64,000 nucleotides of DNA, taken from Methanobacterium alkalithermotolerans (GTDB taxonomy: Archaea > Methanobacteriota > Methanobacteria > Methanobacteriales > Methanobacteriaceae). The notes beneath the pieces are model-generated. The model searched no databases. It saw only the letters and a program-made list of their open reading frames with translations, and had not been told where the DNA came from. The position numbers and the translations under genes were made by a program. Location of the stretch: NCBI RefSeq assembly GCF_018141185.1, contig NZ_CP058560.1:868001-932000 (forward strand), read 5' to 3'. Shown piece after piece: positions 20,768 through 30,997 of this stretch. Each line of letters begins with the position of its first letter. Positions within the stretch are counted from its first letter, which is position 1.

Positions 20768-22579
20768 TTATGCTTTATCTTCAAGAACAAGTTTGGGGAA
20801 TATACACAGGCTTTTTAGTTCGTCCAGTAAAAGTTTGAATGCGTATGAGATTTCTATAGGGAATGAATCCGAATCACCACAGATAGGGCAGTATGTTTTA
20901 TCCCTTATCCGATCATATACTGCCACCATTCCACATTCACCACATACAATAGCTTCATATTTATCCGATTCATCCAATAATCTTTCTTTAAGTGCTAATG
21001 CGGCACCATGGGCAATTAAACAATCCCTTTCCATCTCACCAAATCGAAGACCGCCTTCCCTGGCTCTACCTTCAGTTGGTTGCCTGGTTAATACCTGTAC
21101 TGGTCCTCTGGAACGGGCATATACTTTGTCCGTGGTCATGTGGTGTAGCTTCTGGTAGTAAGCTACCCCTACAAATATTTCTGCCTCGATTCTCTCACCG
21201 GTGATTCCATTATATAATGATTCCACACCTGCTGTTTCAAATCCATTTTCCTTTAAGGAATCTTTAATATCAGATTCCATTTCACCTGTGAAAGGAGTAC
21301 CATCAACGCGTCTTCCATCCATACAGCCGGATTTACCTCCTAACATTTCCAAAACCTGTCCCACAGACATCCTGGAAGGTATAGCGTGAGGGTTTACCAC
21401 CAGATCCGGGACGACTCCCTCTTCAGTAAAAGGCATGTTTTCCTGGGAGACTATTAGTCCCACTACCCCTTTTTGTCCGTGCCGAGAAGCAAATTTATCT
21501 CCAAATTCAGGTTGCCTCTGATCCCTAACTCTTATTTTGGCCAGACGACTACCTTCAACAGTTTCAGTGAAAAGTACGGCATCTACAACTCCTTTTTCAC
21601 CATGCCTAACTGTTACTGAGGTCTCTCTTCGACGTTCAGCCACGGTACCGAACTCATCTATTTCTTCTAAAAATCTAGGAGGTGAAGTTTTACCAATCAA
21701 CACATCTCCGGATGAAACATAAGATTCAGGATTCACCACCCCATCTTCATCCAGGTGCCGGTAAGCTTCTTCAGACCTGTAGCCTCTGACACCTTTTTCC
21801 GGGATCTCAAACTTGTCTTCCTGTCCACCAGGGTATCTTCTTTCAGAAGCTTCATAAGATCTGAAAAATGATGAACGTGAAAGGCCTCTTTCTATGGAGG
21901 CCTTATTCAAAATAAGAGCATCTTCCATGTTGTAACCTTCATAAGACATTACTGCTACCACGAAGTTCTGTCCAGATGGCCTTTTATCGTAACCAGTGGC
22001 ATCTATAATTCTGGTTTTAACAATAGGTACTTGAGGATGGTGTAAAAGGTGAGCACGTGTATCTGTACGTAATCCATAGTTAGAAACATAAAGACCCAAG
22101 GCCTGTTTAGTCATCCCTGCTTCCATGGTATTACGTGGAGATGAATTATGGTTAGCAAAGGGAATAATACCTGCACAAATTCCCAGCATGGTGGAAGGAT
22201 CTATTTCCAGGTGAGTATGATCTTCATTTAAATAGTTCAAACCCATGGCTATATAGGCGTTTTCTTCCTCTTCTGCATCCAGATATTCGATAATTCCTTC
22301 CGTTAAAAGTTGTTCCCAGTTCAGTTCCCCCTCTTTTATAAGAGATATATGTTCTTCTTTTAAGGCAGGTTCTCCTTCATTAACTACTATAAGTGGCCTT
22401 CTGGCTCTTCCAGGATCATTGAATATGTAAACTTCATCAGTTTCAGAATAATGAGTAATGTTCATCTCATGGGAAATTTCTCCAGATCTTCTTTTTTCCC
22501 TCATATCCTGGACAAAAGATTCCGGATCGTTGCAGGTTCCTATGAGTTTCCCGTTAATAAAAATTTTAGCTTTTCTCAC
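20768..22579 (-). CDS. rpoB1: DNA-directed RNA polymerase subunit B' (Rpo2C)
   Basis: The C-terminal half of the second-largest polymerase subunit, 603 residues. Landmarks are VMSYEGYNMEDALILNKAS, FGDKFASRHGQKGVVG and VNPHAIPSRMSVGQ. A zinc ribbon, CGECGMVAVYDRIRDKTYCPICG, lies near the C-terminus. Start is a GTG behind TTGGAGG. The B subunit is split into two genes here, as in other methanogens of this group. Confidence 0.97.
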   Translation of the reverse strand: MRKAKIFINGKLIGTCNDPESFVQDMREKRRSGEISHEMNITHYSETDEVYIFNDPGRARRPLIVVNEGEPALKEEHISLIKEGELNWEQLLTEGIIEYLDAEEEENAYIAMGLNYLNEDHTHLEIDPSTMLGICAGIIPFANHNSSPRNTMEAGMTKQALGLYVSNYGLRTDTRAHLLHHPQVPIVKTRIIDATGYDKRPSGQNFVVAVMSYEGYNMEDALILNKASIERGLSRSSFFRSYEASERRYPGGQEDKFEIPEKGVRGYRSEEAYRHLDEDGVVNPESYVSSGDVLIGKTSPPRFLEEIDEFGTVAERRRETSVTVRHGEKGVVDAVLFTETVEGSRLAKIRVRDQRQPEFGDKFASRHGQKGVVGLIVSQENMPFTEEGVVPDLVVNPHAIPSRMSVGQVLEMLGGKSGCMDGRRVDGTPFTGEMESDIKDSLKENGFETAGVESLYNGITGERIEAEIFVGVAYYQKLHHMTTDKVYARSRGPVQVLTRQPTEGRAREGGLRFGEMERDCLIAHGAALALKERLLDESDKYEAIVCGECGMVAVYDRIRDKTYCPICGDSDSFPIEISYAFKLLLDELKSLCIFPKLVLEDKA

Positions 22580-22629
22580 GAAATTGCCTCCAAAATTAAA
22601 AAATTAGATAAAATAAAAAATTGGTGGAT

Positions 22630-24174
22630 TTAATTAAGAACCCCCATTTTCTTAATGATATTTTCGATTTCCTCAGGATCTGAGCCTTCAGATATCTTGG
22701 ACATTAAAGCCAGGTTTTTCACCAGCCCACAGTTAGGGCCCTCCGGAGTTTCATTGGGACATATTTTACCAAATTGAGTTGGATGCAGATCCCGTGCTTC
22801 AAAGTGAGGTTGGCTTCTACTTAATGGAGAAACTACCCTCCTCATATGGGAAAGTGTTCCCATATAACTGGTACGATCCAGTAGTTGGCTTACTCCTGCT
22901 CTTCCACCCACCCAGTTACCGGTGGCTATGGCGTGTTTAATATTTTCAGTTAAAACATCAGATCTTACAGCCTGTTTTACAGAAGGTTCTTTTCCTCTAG
23001 CCAAGCTCCTTTCTAATTGATAAGTCATGTCTCTTGTTAAACTTGTAAATGCAACCCGGAATAAATCTTCCATCAAATCTCCAGAAACCCGGAGTCTTTT
23101 ATTAGTGTAATGATCCTTATCGTGTGGTTCTCTCTGCTCGGAAATAACCTGAAGTAGCATTTCTGTCATTTCAGCCAGATAAGTGGCTTTATCTTCTCTT
23201 TTATCAGATTCAACACCCATATGGGGAAGTAGGTACCTATCAATAACGTCTTCTGCTCTTCTTATCCTGTATTCTTCAGTCATCCCTTTGGCAACCCGGT
23301 TACCAATGTATTTAATGGCACTTTTAGTTAGATATTCTCGACGTTCTTCAGTAGATAGTTCTTCCATTTCCTGAGCTTCAATCTTCAGGGCCTGCTCTGA
23401 AACCTGTATATCATCCGCCACAATCATCTGGAAATTAAAGTCATCTGAAATATGAGTAATGATTTCTTCATCAGTGGCCAGCCCCATAGCCCTCAGTAAT
23501 ATTACCAGAGGTATCTCTCCGGGAACATAAGGGAAGGAAATTCTTAAGAAGACCCCAGTTTTTCTTGGTTTCCGATATTCCAAAGAAATTCTAGCTCTGA
23601 AACCACTTTTAATGGAAGTAACTATAGCTTTAGCTCTTCTATCATGAATTTCACCTATTCTTTCCAGAATAACTTTATTAGGTGCAATTTCTTCCATGGT
23701 AACAATAGCCCGTTCTGATCCATTGACAATGAAGTAACCTCCTGCATCTTGAGGATCTTCACCTTTATCCTTGAGTTCTTTTTTATTCAATCCTGCCAGG
23801 TGACAGATATCGGACTTTAACATTAAAGGAAGTTCCCCGATATACACCTTTTCAAAATCAGGAGCAGGTTCTTCTTTTTTAATAAGCCTCATATCCAGAT
23901 ACATGTGAGCAGAATAAGTTAAATTCCTTAAACGGGCTTCAGTAGGAAATATTAAACTTTTGGAACCATCGGCTTCCTTGGTAAAAGGTTTTCTAATTTC
24001 CAGTTTTCCGGTTTCAACCGAATATTCTCCCTGTTCTAAGACAATGGACTCAGTTATATCAATTATGTCTTGTATACGATGATTTACAAAATCATTATAT
24101 GAATTTATGTGGTGATCTACCAGATTATATTCATCAAAAAACGCGTCTACTAATCCCCATGTGCTCTTTTTCAT
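22630..24174 (-). CDS. rpoB2: DNA-directed RNA polymerase subunit B'' (Rpo2N)
   Basis: The N-terminal half of the second-largest polymerase subunit, 514 residues. Landmarks are GGYFIVNGSERAIVTMEE, RAGVSQLLDRTSYMGTLSHMRRV and the end motif HPTQFGKICPNETPEGPNCGLVKNL, after which the protein stops and B' continues. TGGAGGAAG stands before the ATG. It lies downstream of rpoH. Confidence 0.97.
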   Translation of the reverse strand: MKKSTWGLVDAFFDEYNLVDHHINSYNDFVNHRIQDIIDITESIVLEQGEYSVETGKLEIRKPFTKEADGSKSLIFPTEARLRNLTYSAHMYLDMRLIKKEEPAPDFEKVYIGELPLMLKSDICHLAGLNKKELKDKGEDPQDAGGYFIVNGSERAIVTMEEIAPNKVILERIGEIHDRRAKAIVTSIKSGFRARISLEYRKPRKTGVFLRISFPYVPGEIPLVILLRAMGLATDEEIITHISDDFNFQMIVADDIQVSEQALKIEAQEMEELSTEERREYLTKSAIKYIGNRVAKGMTEEYRIRRAEDVIDRYLLPHMGVESDKREDKATYLAEMTEMLLQVISEQREPHDKDHYTNKRLRVSGDLMEDLFRVAFTSLTRDMTYQLERSLARGKEPSVKQAVRSDVLTENIKHAIATGNWVGGRAGVSQLLDRTSYMGTLSHMRRVVSPLSRSQPHFEARDLHPTQFGKICPNETPEGPNCGLVKNLALMSKISEGSDPEEIENIIKKMGVLN

Positions 24175-24282
24175 GGACTTCCTCCAAAAATAATACCAGT
24201 TAATAATTTAGTCAAATATTCCTCAAATATTTTTATTGAGTTATTTTTGAACTATGAGAGTAAAAATAACTAAAACGATAAT

Positions 24283-24516
24283 TTAATCCTTTACAAGCCT
24301 ATAAGTAATAAATTTTCCTGCTGTAGAGCTTTTTCTAGTAATTTCAAGAATGTCTCCCTCTTTTGCCCCAATAGCCTTGGCTACAGGGTCATCAGATTTT
24401 ATTTTGGGGAGTTGCTCCAGGTGAATATCCATCTTTTTAAGTACCTTATTAAATTCGGATTTCGACAAAACAGCATGATCTGGTACCATTTCATGTTTTA
24501 AGATGTCCTTCTTCAC
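24283..24516 (-). CDS. rpoH: DNA-directed RNA polymerase subunit H (Rpo5)
   Basis: A 77-residue polymerase subunit matching the C-terminal domain of eukaryotic Rpb5. The core is HEMVPDHAVLSKSEFNKVLK, then LPKIKSDDPVAKAIGAKEGDILEITRKS. The start is a GTG behind CTGGAGGA. It is the first gene of the polymerase operon and lies about 45 bases from tRNA-Lys. Confidence 0.95.
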   Translation of the reverse strand: MKKDILKHEMVPDHAVLSKSEFNKVLKKMDIHLEQLPKIKSDDPVAKAIGAKEGDILEITRKSSTAGKFITYRLVKD

Positions 24517-24560
24517 AATTTATCCTCCAGTAAAAAATCCCAGTAAAAAAATCAGTAAAA

Positions 24561-24635
<75 letters not shown>

Positions 24636-24642
24636 AATAGTG

Positions 24643-25028
<386 letters not shown>

Positions 25029-25102
25029 TCCCGCCTGCCGGACTTGAACCAGCAACCCTCGGATCTACAGTCCGATGCTCTGCCAAATTGAGCTAAGGCG
25101 GG
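25029..25102 (-). tRNA. tRNA-Tyr (GTA)
   Basis: A 74-base gene. The acceptor stem is CCCGCCT/AGGCGGG with discriminator A; C1-G72 is the archaeal tyrosine identity pair. The anticodon loop CTGTAGA gives GTA, and the T-arm has TGGTTCAAGTCCG. No intron is present. Confidence 0.97.
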
Positions 25103-25193
25103 TTTAATATCTTATTTCAATACTTCAATTTAAGAAGTACAGAATATAAATCTCTGAGAGATTCATATTTGAATTAAGTTGTATATATATTAG

Positions 25194-25269
<76 letters not shown>

Positions 25270-25305
25270 TAATGATAAAACATCTAAGTTTTCTAATCTC
25301 CAACT

Positions 25306-25386
<81 letters not shown>

Positions 25387-25578
25387 CCATTTTAGGCAGT
25401 ATTAGCTTAAATACTTTGTGGTAGATTTCCACTTAAAAATGATCTGGTGAATAATCATAGATAATTTTTAATAATCAGATTATGTATAAAAAATATTTAA
25501 ACATTAACCATTATTAATTTTCCCGGTTTCAAATTTTTAATATTTGACCGGTTATCTACACATTAACAGTTTTATTAC

Positions 25579-26817
25579 TTAAAGATTGTCATTTAATTTT
25601 TTAAAATAAGCATTTTTCAATGCCTCCACCGCCGGTAATTTTTCCCCGGCCAAAAGATTTATACACGCCCCACCACCACTACTTATATGATTTATCTCTT
25701 CTTCAAAGCCCATTTGAATTGCAGCAGCTGCTAAATGACCTCCTCCAATAATAGAAAAACCTGAGGAAGATGCGATTGAATTTAAAATATCTGCGGTTCC
25801 AATACTAAATTCTGGATTCTCAAAAACGCCTGCAGGGCCATTAGCAAAAATAGTAGAAGATTTACGTATGATTTGTGCATATAATTTAATGGATTCTATA
25901 CCAATATCATAAATGGGAGCATCTGGAATTTTTTCAACAGAAATATCAATTCGTTTATTATCCTCACATATGGCTACATCAACAGGAATTAAGATCTTAT
26001 CCTTAAATTTAGTTATAAGGTCACCAGCAACATCAACATATTCATTATATCCTTTATTCTCAATAAAATTGTGATTGGTGGTTCCAATTTCAATACCTGA
26101 TGCCTGGAGAAAAATGTTAGCCACCAGCCCGGTGGTTAAAATGTAATCTGCACTACCATTTTCCAGCACATTTTGCATAACATGTATGGAATCATCAGCT
26201 TTAACTCCCCCTAAAACATAAGTACAAGGTTTTTTTACATTATCCATAGCACCAGTCAATATTTTGAGCTCTTTTTCCATTATTCTACCTGCAGCAGATG
26301 GTAGTTTAAATGTAAATCCTATTAAAGATGGCTGAGATCGGTGAGCGGCTGCAAAAGCATCATTTACAAAATAATCAACCACCGGGGCTAATTTATTGAC
26401 CAGGTGGGTTGCTGATTGTGGGGAAATCTCTCTTTTTAACACCTCTTCAGAATAAAAACGAACATTTTCTAAAAGAAGAATATCTCCCTTTTTCATATGG
26501 CCTATGGTTTCCCGGGCAGCACATCCAAAAATGTCCTCAACATAGATAACACTATGATTTAATATTTTAGACATAACATGGGCATGTTGCTCCAGGGTAG
26601 TAAAATCTTTTTTACCAGGTCGGCTTTGATGAGCTAATATTACAGTTTTTGCTCCTTTATTAGATAGCTCTTGTATGGTTTCTGCATGTAACTTCATCCG
26701 GGTATCATCTAAAATGATTCCACTATGGGGGTCCACAGGAGAATTGATATCCACCCTGATAAGAACAGTTTTGTTATTAAGTTGAAAATCATCCAAGGTG
26801 TTTAATTTAAGGGACAT
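25579..26817 (-). CDS. pgk: Phosphoglycerate kinase
   Basis: Converts 3-phosphoglycerate and ATP to 1,3-bisphosphoglycerate, the gluconeogenic direction in methanogens. The protein is 412 residues, the archaeal length. The substrate-binding start is VLIRVDINSPVDPHSG, followed by LAHQSRPGKKDF, NDAFAAAHRSQPSL, then NGPAGVFENPEFSIGT and GGGHLAAAA near the C-terminus. It lies about 75 bases after tpiA on the same strand, forming a two-gene unit. Confidence 0.97.
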   Translation of the reverse strand: MSLKLNTLDDFQLNNKTVLIRVDINSPVDPHSGIILDDTRMKLHAETIQELSNKGAKTVILAHQSRPGKKDFTTLEQHAHVMSKILNHSVIYVEDIFGCAARETIGHMKKGDILLLENVRFYSEEVLKREISPQSATHLVNKLAPVVDYFVNDAFAAAHRSQPSLIGFTFKLPSAAGRIMEKELKILTGAMDNVKKPCTYVLGGVKADDSIHVMQNVLENGSADYILTTGLVANIFLQASGIEIGTTNHNFIENKGYNEYVDVAGDLITKFKDKILIPVDVAICEDNKRIDISVEKIPDAPIYDIGIESIKLYAQIIRKSSTIFANGPAGVFENPEFSIGTADILNSIASSSGFSIIGGGHLAAAAIQMGFEEEINHISSGGGACINLLAGEKLPAVEALKNAYFKKLNDNL

Positions 26818-26892
26818 TGTACGCCTCCCTGCTAAATCCAGATTATTATAGATGCATTTTTTAAAATAAATGTTTATTACAAATATTATAAA

Positions 26893-27573
26893 TCAAATTT
26901 TACTTACCAAATCTAAAAGAGCTTTTTCAGGATTTTTAGCCATTATAATGCCTGAAGCTAAAAGAACTCCTTCAGATCCCAGTTCCAGGGCAGCTTTCAT
27001 GTCATCTCCAGTGGATATTCCCGCACCGCAAAGAACCTTGACTTGGGGATTTATACGTTTAACCTGTTCCACTGTTCCTTCCACCACTTCTGGTTCAGCC
27101 TGGGAAACAGGTATGCCTGATCCAATAAGTTCCGGAGGCTCTACTGCAATGAAATCGGGATTTAAAGATGCTACTGCAGAACTAGTTTGAACATTATTGG
27201 TACAAACCACATTAATCATTTCTTTCTCAGAAGTTCTTCGAATCAAGTAGTCAATATCAGCCAGGTTTATACGTTTTTCAGAATGATTAATTAAAGAACC
27301 ACTGGCTCCTGAATTTTGGGCACATTCTAAAAGGATACTTCCAGTATGCCCTCCAGGATTTAGGGGATCAATATGCTGAGCTAAAACAGGTATATCTACA
27401 TTATGAGCTATCTGATAGATATCCATATGTTGTGGAGCAGCAATCATATTTATTCCCGTTTCAGTGGAAACTTTTTCCAGAGCTTTAGCCAAATTTAATG
27501 CATTCTTTCCAGTAGATTCCATATAAGTTTTAAAATTTAATATAACAATAGGGGTGTCAGTAATTGACTTCAT
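26893..27573 (-). CDS. tpiA: Triosephosphate isomerase (archaeal type)
   Basis: Interconverts dihydroxyacetone phosphate and glyceraldehyde 3-phosphate. The protein is 226 residues, the short archaeal form. The catalytic Lys is in ILNFKTYMES, the active-site Glu in FIAVEPPELIGSG, and the phosphate loop in CGAGISTGDDM and GVLLASGIIMA. GGGAGG six bases before the ATG at 27573 selects this start over one seven codons further upstream. Confidence 0.96.
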   Translation of the reverse strand: MKSITDTPIVILNFKTYMESTGKNALNLAKALEKVSTETGINMIAAPQHMDIYQIAHNVDIPVLAQHIDPLNPGGHTGSILLECAQNSGASGSLINHSEKRINLADIDYLIRRTSEKEMINVVCTNNVQTSSAVASLNPDFIAVEPPELIGSGIPVSQAEPEVVEGTVEQVKRINPQVKVLCGAGISTGDDMKAALELGSEGVLLASGIIMAKNPEKALLDLVSKI

Positions 27574-27836
27574 ACAGGTCCTCCCAATTAACACAATTAT
27601 TTCTATAATAAAATATGAGGGTGCACTATAAAAATATTTTGTTGAGTCTAAATACCTCTTTAGATATAATGAACAGTTTATTTAAAACAAAAGTAATGGA
27701 AAAAAAGACTTAATGGCCATAATATAATATTTAGTCTTTAAATCAAAAAAAACGAGGAAAAACAAGATTAGAATAAATTTTCAAATATTATTTTCTTTAA
27801 AAAAAAAAAGAATGGTATTTAAAAAAAATCAGAGTT

Positions 27837-29462
27837 TTAGTTGTAAGTCACCACAATATCTCTAACTGAAGCACAGGTAGCGCTGTAGTGTTTACTGCCG
27901 TAACGTTTGGTGACTAGAGATGGTTCGAATGATATCCATTTACCATTAACCATTACATTTAACCATCGATGATTGTATGAGTAAGAAGTAGCTCCCTGTA
28001 CAACTCTAACTGTGTATCCGTTAGCACTTAGCACTCTAGCTGCCCAGTCAGACAATCCCCAGCAATCTCCAAAACCAGTACTTTCGACACCAGCAGCAGT
28101 GGTTGCTGCTCCATCTCTATGATTCAGGTTTTGATTGATATATCTGGCCAGGGTTTCCAGACCTGGAGTTCCTTGTAAACCATTCAACTGACCTTTTCCA
28201 AGGTTAGTAACTGAATTTTGAATAGTTGATGCACTTACTGTAACGAAATTTGCCAGTCCATTGTTCTGGTATTCAAAGGCCAGAATTCTGGAATAGTAAA
28301 GAACCAGTGATTCATAGTTGAGTGTTCCAAGAGAAGTAGACTGTGATTCAGGAGCTTTGCCTGTAGATTCCATGTGAGTCTTAATAAGATTGGCAATTTG
28401 CAAGTATTCAGGAGCATTAATGCGTCCTGCTATGTTATTTGAAGGTTTATTTGCTGGTTTCTGTGGATTAAACTCTTGAATTGCACCATTTATACCTTTG
28501 TTAGTATTATCCAGACTGGTAGCCATCATGAGTAAAAATGAAGACATTTCCACTCTCTTTCCAGAGATGGTTACAAAATTGGGTAATACACCGTTGTTGT
28601 TTATAAAGTTTCTAACTCTTACCGCAGCCTCTCCAATTTGAGCTTTAGTAAATGAATTACCAACTGCAGTCAATTGACTCGGGTTAGAATTATTAGTTGC
28701 TGGCTGTGGTGCTGGCTGTGGTGCTGGCTGTGGTGCTGGCTGTGGTGCTGGCTGTGGTGCTGGCTGTGGTGCTGGCTGTGGTGCTGGCTGTGGTGCTGGC
28801 TGTGTAGAAACAGGTTTAGTTTCTTGTTGTGCTGCGTTGGCCGGTGAATCAGGCAATTTTTGCCCATTCCATGGTGCAATGTTTGCAAAATTAGGCATAG
28901 TTTTTTGATTCCAGTTAAAGGCAACTATTCTAGAATAAAGATAGATCACTGATTCGTAACTTAGAGTACCTCTTGATGAGGTAACAAAAGGTGTAGCTTG
29001 AGAAGTAGTTTCTATGTGAGTTTTTATGTCTTTAGCAAGATTCAAATATTCTGATTTTTGTATAGTACCAGTTGTAATTTGATCACGACTATGTACAGGT
29101 TCTTGAATGCTGTATTGAACCTTCTGACCATTTTTTCCATCATTTACATCTAGAGTGGTGGTACTTAAGATAAGTAAAAAATCACTCATAGGTACTCGTT
29201 GATTAGAAATGGTCACAAAGTTAGGCAAAGTTTTATGAGTTTCAATAAAATTTTTTACCCTATTTGCAGCATCTCCCACCTGAGCCGTTGAATAAGAATT
29301 ACCGGTAGGTACTAATTCTTTTTTAATATTAGAATTGTCTTCTAACTGATTATTAATATCCGAACCTGATGATTCAACATCAGTTCCATAGCTATAGTTT
29401 ACGTTGAGCAATGCCGCTGCTGAAACAAGTAGTAGCATTGCTAGTATAAAGCTTCGCTTAAT
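27837..29462 (-). CDS. Secreted pseudomurein-binding repeat protein with transglutaminase-like domain
   Basis: A cell-wall protein of about 541 residues. After a signal peptide come two pseudomurein-binding repeats, a PAPQ linker, two more repeats and a C-terminal transglutaminase-like domain with Cys in GFGDCWGLSDWAARVL and His in YNHRWLNVMVNGKW. The third catalytic position reads FEPS, Glu where Asp is usual. The layout recalls pseudomurein endoisopeptidases, so peptide-crosslink cleavage or remodelling is likely. The first ATG (29438) would start inside the hydrophobic core; an ATT at 29462, seven bases after GGAGG, gives a full signal peptide beginning MKRSFILAMLLL. I take that start, but it is unproven. 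Confidence 0.88.
   Translation of the reverse strand: MKRSFILAMLLLVSAAALLNVNYSYGTDVESSGSDINNQLEDNSNIKKELVPTGNSYSTAQVGDAANRVKNFIETHKTLPNFVTISNQRVPMSDFLLILSTTTLDVNDGKNGQKVQYSIQEPVHSRDQITTGTIQKSEYLNLAKDIKTHIETTSQATPFVTSSRGTLSYESVIYLYSRIVAFNWNQKTMPNFANIAPWNGQKLPDSPANAAQQETKPVSTQPAPQPAPQPAPQPAPQPAPQPAPQPAPQPAPQPATNNSNPSQLTAVGNSFTKAQIGEAAVRVRNFINNNGVLPNFVTISGKRVEMSSFLLMMATSLDNTNKGINGAIQEFNPQKPANKPSNNIAGRINAPEYLQIANLIKTHMESTGKAPESQSTSLGTLNYESLVLYYSRILAFEYQNNGLANFVTVSASTIQNSVTNLGKGQLNGLQGTPGLETLARYINQNLNHRDGAATTAAGVESTGFGDCWGLSDWAARVLSANGYTVRVVQGATSYSYNHRWLNVMVNGKWISFEPSLVTKRYGSKHYSATCASVRDIVVTYN
28701..28804 (-). repeat. 12-bp tandem repeat coding for (PAPQ)n linker
   Basis: Eight identical copies of the plus-strand unit TGGCTGTGGTGC, plus a partial ninth, encode the Pro-Ala-Pro-Gln linker between the two halves of the pseudomurein-binding protein. 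The copies are identical at the base level, including third positions, which points to recent slippage expansion. Copy number probably varies between strains. Confidence 0.95.
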
Positions 29463-29542
29463 TGTACCGCCTCCACGCCTAAATAATAAAAAAAGTTTAT
29501 TTAGGCCTTTGGTAACAATATAAACTATTCACATCACCTTAC

Positions 29543-29550
29543 TATATAAA
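29543..29550 (-). promoter_or_regulatory. TATA box of the pseudomurein-binding protein gene
   Basis: On the minus strand this reads TTTATATA, the archaeal consensus. Transcription would begin about 25 bases downstream near 29518-29522, giving a leader of about 55-60 bases that ends with GGAGG before the proposed start at 29462. Confidence 0.6.
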
Positions 29551-30067
29551 GGTTTTGTTCCCCACATCAACAAAAAGGATTATATGTAGCTTTTTTTAAG
29601 TTTAAAGGCAGGAAAAAAGGAATTGCTAAGCGCACCTCAAATTTCAAATAAAAGAAGCCTTTTGCCTTAAAGAAGTCTTAATAAAAGATAAAAAATGAAA
29701 TAAAGTAAAAAAAATAGTTCTTAAGATAAAATTCTAAATAAAGATTGATATGCTTTTAATTAAAACTATAAACCCTTAAAATCGTTTTAATATTAAAAAT
29801 AATAATTAGTTATCCTTTAAAAATTTTAGTTCAGGAAAAATAAAATCTTAATAATTTTATAAATCAGGGTCGCATACTATAATTCAGGAAAATTTTTATT
29901 ATTCCCCATTATATATTTGAATAATGTAAATTACATATATCAGCAAATCTACCTTCTGTAATTCTTACCTTACACTGAAATAATAGTTACTTAATTACCA
30001 GAATAATAATTGAGATTATGTAATTGAAATCTGATTAAAGAATATCTTATTAAATAATAATTAATGA
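29551..30067. other. AT-rich divergent spacer
   Basis: This gap of roughly 500 bases lies between the pseudomurein-binding gene (minus) and taw1 (plus). It contains no convincing coding frame and no clear repeat. The right end, close to the taw1 start, is very AT-rich with TATA-like stretches around 30045-30060, which fits a leaderless or nearly leaderless taw1 transcript. Confidence 0.4.
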
Positions 30068-30997
30068 ATGATTAAAATGGCACTTTCTAAAGAAAACTTA
30101 AATAAGCTGGAAAAAATGGGATACCGTTTTGTCGGACGGCAAGGGCATGCTGCTGCAAAAATTTGTCACTGGACTAAGAAAAGTATCCTTAATGAAGGAG
30201 TTTGCTATAAAGAAAAATTTTATGGGATTGATAGTCATCGATGTTTGCAGATGTCTCCCAGTATTCCTTTTTGTCACCAAAAATGTTTATTTTGCTGGAG
30301 AGATTTTTCAGCCACTGAAAGTCAATGGGAAGGGAAATATGATGAACCCGGCGAAATTATAGAGGGATGTATTGAGGCTCAAAGAAAGTTATTATGTGGT
30401 TTTTTTGGAAATGAGAAATCTAACCCTGAAAAATTAGCCCAGTCACAAAACCCTAACAATGCCGCTATTTCACTGGCAGGCGAACCCCTGCTTTATCCGG
30501 TAATAGAAGATTTAATAGATGAATTTCACCGCAGAAGCTTCACCACCTTTTTGGTAAGTAATGGCATGAGTCCTGAGAAATTAAAGAATTTGGAATCTGA
30601 ACCCACACAGCTTTACATTTCTCTGGATGCTCCTGAAAAAAAAATATTTAATGATCTTTGCCAACCCCAGATTCCAGGATCATGGGAAAAACTTAATGAA
30701 TCACTAGAAATCCTGCCCAGCATAGATTGCAGAACAGTTATAAGAACCACATGCGTTCAAAAAAGGAATATGGTTAACCCTGAAGGCTATGCCCGTTTAA
30801 TTAAAAAAGCAGATCCTGATTTTCTGGAAATCAAAGCCTATATGTTTGTAGGGTATTCCCGGCAGCGCCTGGAAAAAGAAAACATGCCAGATTTTAAAGA
30901 AGTAAATGAATTTGCCAGTGCAATAGGGAATTTATGTGGAATGGAAATAGTAAATGAATCTCCAGAAAGTCTGGTGGTACTTTTAGGAAATAAATAA
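30068..30997 (+). CDS. taw1: 4-demethylwyosine synthase (TYW1, radical SAM)
   Basis: Makes the tricyclic imidazopurine base 4-demethylwyosine at G37 of tRNA-Phe from N1-methylguanosine and pyruvate. The protein is 309 residues. The radical SAM cluster motif is Cys69-x3-Cys73-x2-Cys76 (CHQKCLFC). Cys33, Cys46 and Cys59, spaced by 13, match the second iron-sulfur cluster of archaeal TYW1. ISLAGEPLLYP is the conserved segment after the cluster region. No ribosome binding site is visible; the start could be ATG 30068 or the ATG three codons on. Confidence 0.95.
   Translation: MIKMALSKENLNKLEKMGYRFVGRQGHAAAKICHWTKKSILNEGVCYKEKFYGIDSHRCLQMSPSIPFCHQKCLFCWRDFSATESQWEGKYDEPGEIIEGCIEAQRKLLCGFFGNEKSNPEKLAQSQNPNNAAISLAGEPLLYPVIEDLIDEFHRRSFTTFLVSNGMSPEKLKNLESEPTQLYISLDAPEKKIFNDLCQPQIPGSWEKLNESLEILPSIDCRTVIRTTCVQKRNMVNPEGYARLIKKADPDFLEIKAYMFVGYSRQRLEKENMPDFKEVNEFASAIGNLCGMEIVNESPESLVVLLGNK

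Noticed and set aside
20763..21158. A 131-codon plus-strand frame inside rpoB1
   Set aside because: It is antisense to the conserved C-terminal part of the polymerase subunit, without start signals.
28670..28924. A minus-strand frame with many HSQ repeats
   Set aside because: It is the out-of-frame reading of the 12-bp repeats that code for PAPQ in the pseudomurein-binding protein.
29551..30067. Hidden small gene or RNA in the long spacer before taw1
   Set aside because: The stretch is uniformly AT-rich, with no ribosome binding site plus start, and no stable hairpin that I could find by eye.
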